This document shows positions 61,827 to 64,000 of a stretch of DNA of 64,000 bases, one piece after another. How positions within the stretch are numbered: position 1 is the first letter of the stretch; each line of letters opens with the position of its first letter. The stretch covers positions 496,001 through 560,000 of the forward strand of contig JBLWWK010000001.1 of NCBI GenBank assembly GCA_048267965.1, read 5' to 3'. The DNA comes from GCA-2705995 sp048267965. GTDB taxonomy: Bacteria > Bacteroidota > Bacteroidia > Flavobacteriales_G > Salibacteraceae. Below the pieces are notes generated by a model. That model had not been told where the DNA came from. It did no database searches and saw only the letters and a program-made list of their open reading frames with translations. The position numbers and the translations under genes were made by a program.

Positions 61827-62900
61827 ATGAAAAAAGTACTTTTTGGTCTTGCGGCACTTACTCTTGTTGCTGTAAGTTGTGTTCCTACCGAAAATAAACA
61901 AGAAGTTACCGTTGAACCAGCCAGAATTCAAGGAGAAGCTCAAGGTTCTACCTATTCGATTGTGTATTTTCCAGATGGAGATTCTCTCGTAAAAACCGAT
62001 ATCGACTCTATCTTAACCGATATCGATTTTTCGCTTTCTGCATGGGAACCTAGTTCGTTAATTAATGCGCTTAATCAGGCAGATAGTACGGAGATTGTGT
62101 TTGACGATTACCACGGTTATTTTACGGATATGGTTAAATATTCGCGTGAGGTTTACACAGCTACAGATGGCGTTTTCGACCCCACTATTGCGCCTTTGGT
62201 GAATGCTTGGGGGTTTGGCTTTAGTGGTAAGGAATCTATGAATCAGCAGAAAGTGGATTCTCTTTTACAATGGGTGGGTTTTACGTACGAAAACATTCGC
62301 CTGTCTAGGTTTGATGATAGAAATAGCCTAGATCCTAAAAGAGTGTTGGTTAAGAAGAATCGCAATATCCAATTTGACTTTAATAGCATTGCTCAAGGTT
62401 ATAGCGTAGATGTGTTAGCAAAGTATTTAGAGGTGAAAAATGTGAGCAACTACTTAATAGAAGTTGGCGGTGAAATGTTGGCCAAAGGTGCCAAACCGAA
62501 TGGGGATCTTTGGAAAGTTGGCATCGACAAACCCATAGAAGACGCGGCAGAGAGAGAATTAACCGCTACCATCGAACTAAAAAACGAAGCCATCGCTACT
62601 AGTGGTAATTACCGAAAATTTTATGTAGAAGATGGTGTAAAATACTCACATACTTTAGATCCTAAAACAGGATATCCAGTGCGTCATAATTTGTTGAGTG
62701 CTACTGTTATAGCTGATAAATGTTGGAAAGCAGATGCTTTTGCTACTGCGTTTATGGCAATGGGGGTAGAAAGAACTCAACAGTTTCTACAAAAGAATCC
62801 GGAGATAAAATTAGAGGTGTACTTAATATTCGATAATAACGGAAATTACGAAACGTGGAGTACCGAAAATGTAGCCGAAAGAATACAAGAGTTTAACTAG
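61827..62900 (+). CDS. apbE: FAD:protein FMN transferase ApbE (lipoprotein)
   Basis: ApbE attaches FMN to Thr in NqrB and NqrC. The 357-residue protein has a signal peptide with lipobox AVSC, so it is anchored in the periplasm. It contains EAQGSTYSIVYF, FDFNSIAQGYSVDVLAKYL, YLIEVGGEM, TSGNYRKFYVEDGVKYSHTLDPKTGYPV (key words HTLDPKTGYP) and ADAFATAFMAMG. These are the FAD- and Mg2+-binding motifs. Its place directly after nqrF fits the role. A GTTCCTACCGA motif lies in the codons after the lipobox (61881-61891). Confidence 0.95.
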   Translation: MKKVLFGLAALTLVAVSCVPTENKQEVTVEPARIQGEAQGSTYSIVYFPDGDSLVKTDIDSILTDIDFSLSAWEPSSLINALNQADSTEIVFDDYHGYFTDMVKYSREVYTATDGVFDPTIAPLVNAWGFGFSGKESMNQQKVDSLLQWVGFTYENIRLSRFDDRNSLDPKRVLVKKNRNIQFDFNSIAQGYSVDVLAKYLEVKNVSNYLIEVGGEMLAKGAKPNGDLWKVGIDKPIEDAAERELTATIELKNEAIATSGNYRKFYVEDGVKYSHTLDPKTGYPVRHNLLSATVIADKCWKADAFATAFMAMGVERTQQFLQKNPEIKLEVYLIFDNNGNYETWSTENVAERIQEFN

Positions 62901-62906
62901 AAATAG

Positions 62907-63104
62907 TTAGCTCTTGTTGTTGCATTTTTCTTCTGGTAAAGCACCGCACATACTGCAGGCTTCGCCTTCTTTGTTTAAAAAAGGACTATTGCTTGCGCAA
63001 GTTCCTGCGAATTTACCGTCTTTCTTCACTAAAATCTTAATGGCGATACCGGCAAACGCTAAGCCTAGCAAGCCTATTGTTAATACTACTAATAACCAAT
63101 TCAT
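62907..63104 (-). CDS. nqrM: NqrM, Na+-NQR iron-centre maturation protein
   Basis: The protein has 65 residues from ATG 63104, which is preferred over a GTG at 63119. It has one transmembrane helix (WLLVVLTIGLLGLAFAGIAIKIL) and a C-terminal Cys motif (GTCASNSP, CSMCG, CNN) that delivers iron to the NqrD/E site. It converges with apbE with a 6-base gap. TACTTTTG lies immediately upstream on the same strand. Confidence 0.9.
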   Translation of the reverse strand: MNWLLVVLTIGLLGLAFAGIAIKILVKKDGKFAGTCASNSPFLNKEGEACSMCGALPEEKCNNKS

Positions 63105-63122
63105 GTTGCAAAAGTACACAAT

Positions 63123-64000
63123 ATGCTTCGTAATTTTGAAGATAAATCTTGCAACAAGTTGTTAAAGAAAATTGGTCTTGGCGATGTCTTTTTGGTGATT
63201 TCAACCTTCATTTTCACCTATTTTGCTGTTGTATCTACGGGAGTAATGGGAGGTGGAGATTCGTATGCCCATTTCTTAATTTCTAAATATTCTTGGCAAC
63301 ATCCGCATCTGTTTTTTGATCATTGGGGAAAGCCGGTTTTCACACTTTTGAGTTCGCCCTTTTCGCAATGGGGAATGAAAGGAATGTTGCTTTTTAATGG
63401 AATTTGCGGTTTTTCATCGGCCTTAATTGTGCGCCAACTTTTGCTGGAATTTCAGTTGCCCACTTTGTCGAGTGGTGCACTTCTATTCACTCCATTTTTT
63501 GCAGCCAACCACGTTTCAGGTTTAACCGAACCACTTTTCACTTTGTTACTCACGCTTTCAGTTTGGCTTTTTGTAACCAAAAGATGGATGTGGATGGCGC
63601 TTATTTTGGGCCTTTTGCCGTTTGTACGTACTGAAGGTATTCTTTTCGTTTTCATCTTTTTGGTGCTTTTTAGCTACAAAAGGCAATGGAAAAATAGTCT
63701 TGTTTTATTACTGCCAAGTGGTTTGCTTTCAACGGTAGGAGCCGTTTTTCACCAAGGCGATGTTTTTTGGTTACTGACTAAGATGCCCTATTCTGCTGAG
63801 TCTTTTTATCAAGCGGGTTCTTGGTTTCACTTTATTAGAAATAGCGATATTATTTTCGGCATTCCGCTGTTGATTTTTGGCTGTGTTGGCCTCTTTTTGT
63901 GGTGGCGATATTCGAAACCGAATTTAGAAACGCTTCTTGTATTTGTCGGTTTCCCAGTGGTTTATTTCGGCTTTCATACGGTACTCTTTGCCAACGGTTG
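63123..64000 (+). CDS. GT-C type multi-pass glycosyltransferase-like protein (3' truncated by window edge)
   Basis: The frame is open from ATG 63123 to the window end (292 codons). A hydrophobic multi-helix protein begins with one helix (VFLVISTFIFTYFAVV). An acidic/aromatic loop follows, GGGDSYAHFLISKYSWQHPH, with D and H placed as in GT-C catalytic loops, then at least seven further helices. The layout resembles GT39/PMT-like mannosyltransferases. TTG-N22-TAATTTTG at 63106-63138 overlaps the first codons, so the true start may be a later GTG or TTG. The gene is divergent from nqrM with only 18 bases between them. Confidence 0.65.
   Translation, partial: MLRNFEDKSCNKLLKKIGLGDVFLVISTFIFTYFAVVSTGVMGGGDSYAHFLISKYSWQHPHLFFDHWGKPVFTLLSSPFSQWGMKGMLLFNGICGFSSALIVRQLLLEFQLPTLSSGALLFTPFFAANHVSGLTEPLFTLLLTLSVWLFVTKRWMWMALILGLLPFVRTEGILFVFIFLVLFSYKRQWKNSLVLLLPSGLLSTVGAVFHQGDVFWLLTKMPYSAESFYQAGSWFHFIRNSDIIFGIPLLIFGCVGLFLWWRYSKPNLETLLVFVGFPVVYFGFHTVLFANG

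Overview
The window is a chromosomal segment of a Bacteroidota bacterium, probably a member of Flavobacteriia or a close marine relative. The evidence is direct: a type IX secretion C-terminal sorting domain, PorT and T9SS plug proteins, a TamL-type Omp85 lipoprotein, AT-rich intergenic DNA with Bacteroidota promoters (TTG about 20 bases upstream of TAnnTTTG), and an AccD whose zinc-finger cysteines are all replaced, as I recall from Flavobacteriia. Nothing indicates a plasmid or phage.

The left 8 kb is accessory DNA. Between an edge-truncated lipase-like gene and an initiator tRNA lies a minus-strand array of three promoterless RHS core/C-terminal tip modules (7123-6104, 5364-4408, 3743-2775). 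Each is followed at once by a small candidate immunity gene. Each module starts with the same roughly 110-base leader and is bounded by a palindromic repeat with 10-base arms around a TCCT/AGGA centre. A Fic N-terminus cut off exactly at such a repeat and a YD-repeat scrap lie farther along. Two members carry single in-frame stops: TAG in the second tip and TGA in the first immunity gene. I read the locus as a decaying store of exchangeable polymorphic-toxin tips, and it is the most interesting part of the window.

From 8.2 kb onward the window is mostly housekeeping. It runs from initiator tRNA, era and der to a 1616-residue T9SS-exported beta-helix/PKD protein (10.5-15.4 kb), an MscS channel, and a fused 2-oxoacid dehydrogenase E1 coupled to an alpha/beta hydrolase. 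Then come DUF3078 and DUF349 proteins, an enoyl-CoA hydratase and PaaZ (CoA-thioester catabolism), a NUMOD4/HNH protein, pnp, rpsO, accD and class I fructose-bisphosphate aldolase. TamL lies divergent from an SPOUT methyltransferase, and a tight operon aspC-like / hldE1-like kinase / ktrB-like / ubiE / porT follows.

From 40 kb, meaB and a second operon (divIC-like, mutA, mutB, mscS, corA, ybaB) supply methylmalonyl-CoA mutase, its GTPase chaperone and ion channels. Between them sit an ECF sigma factor overlapping a gene for a transmembrane/beta-barrel hybrid protein, and a Kazal-domain lipoprotein. PruA, ApaG and a T9SS plug protein follow. The right end is the complete Na+-translocating NADH:quinone reductase set nqrABCDEF with its maturation genes apbE (flavinylation) and nqrM, and an edge-truncated GT-C type membrane glycosyltransferase.

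A second pattern crosses the whole window: the 8-mer GTAGGAAC or its complement, usually inside a TTCGGTAGGAACC context, occurs at least 16 times in both coding and non-coding DNA. Its fullest form is a palindrome with the same AGGA/TCCT centre as the array repeat.
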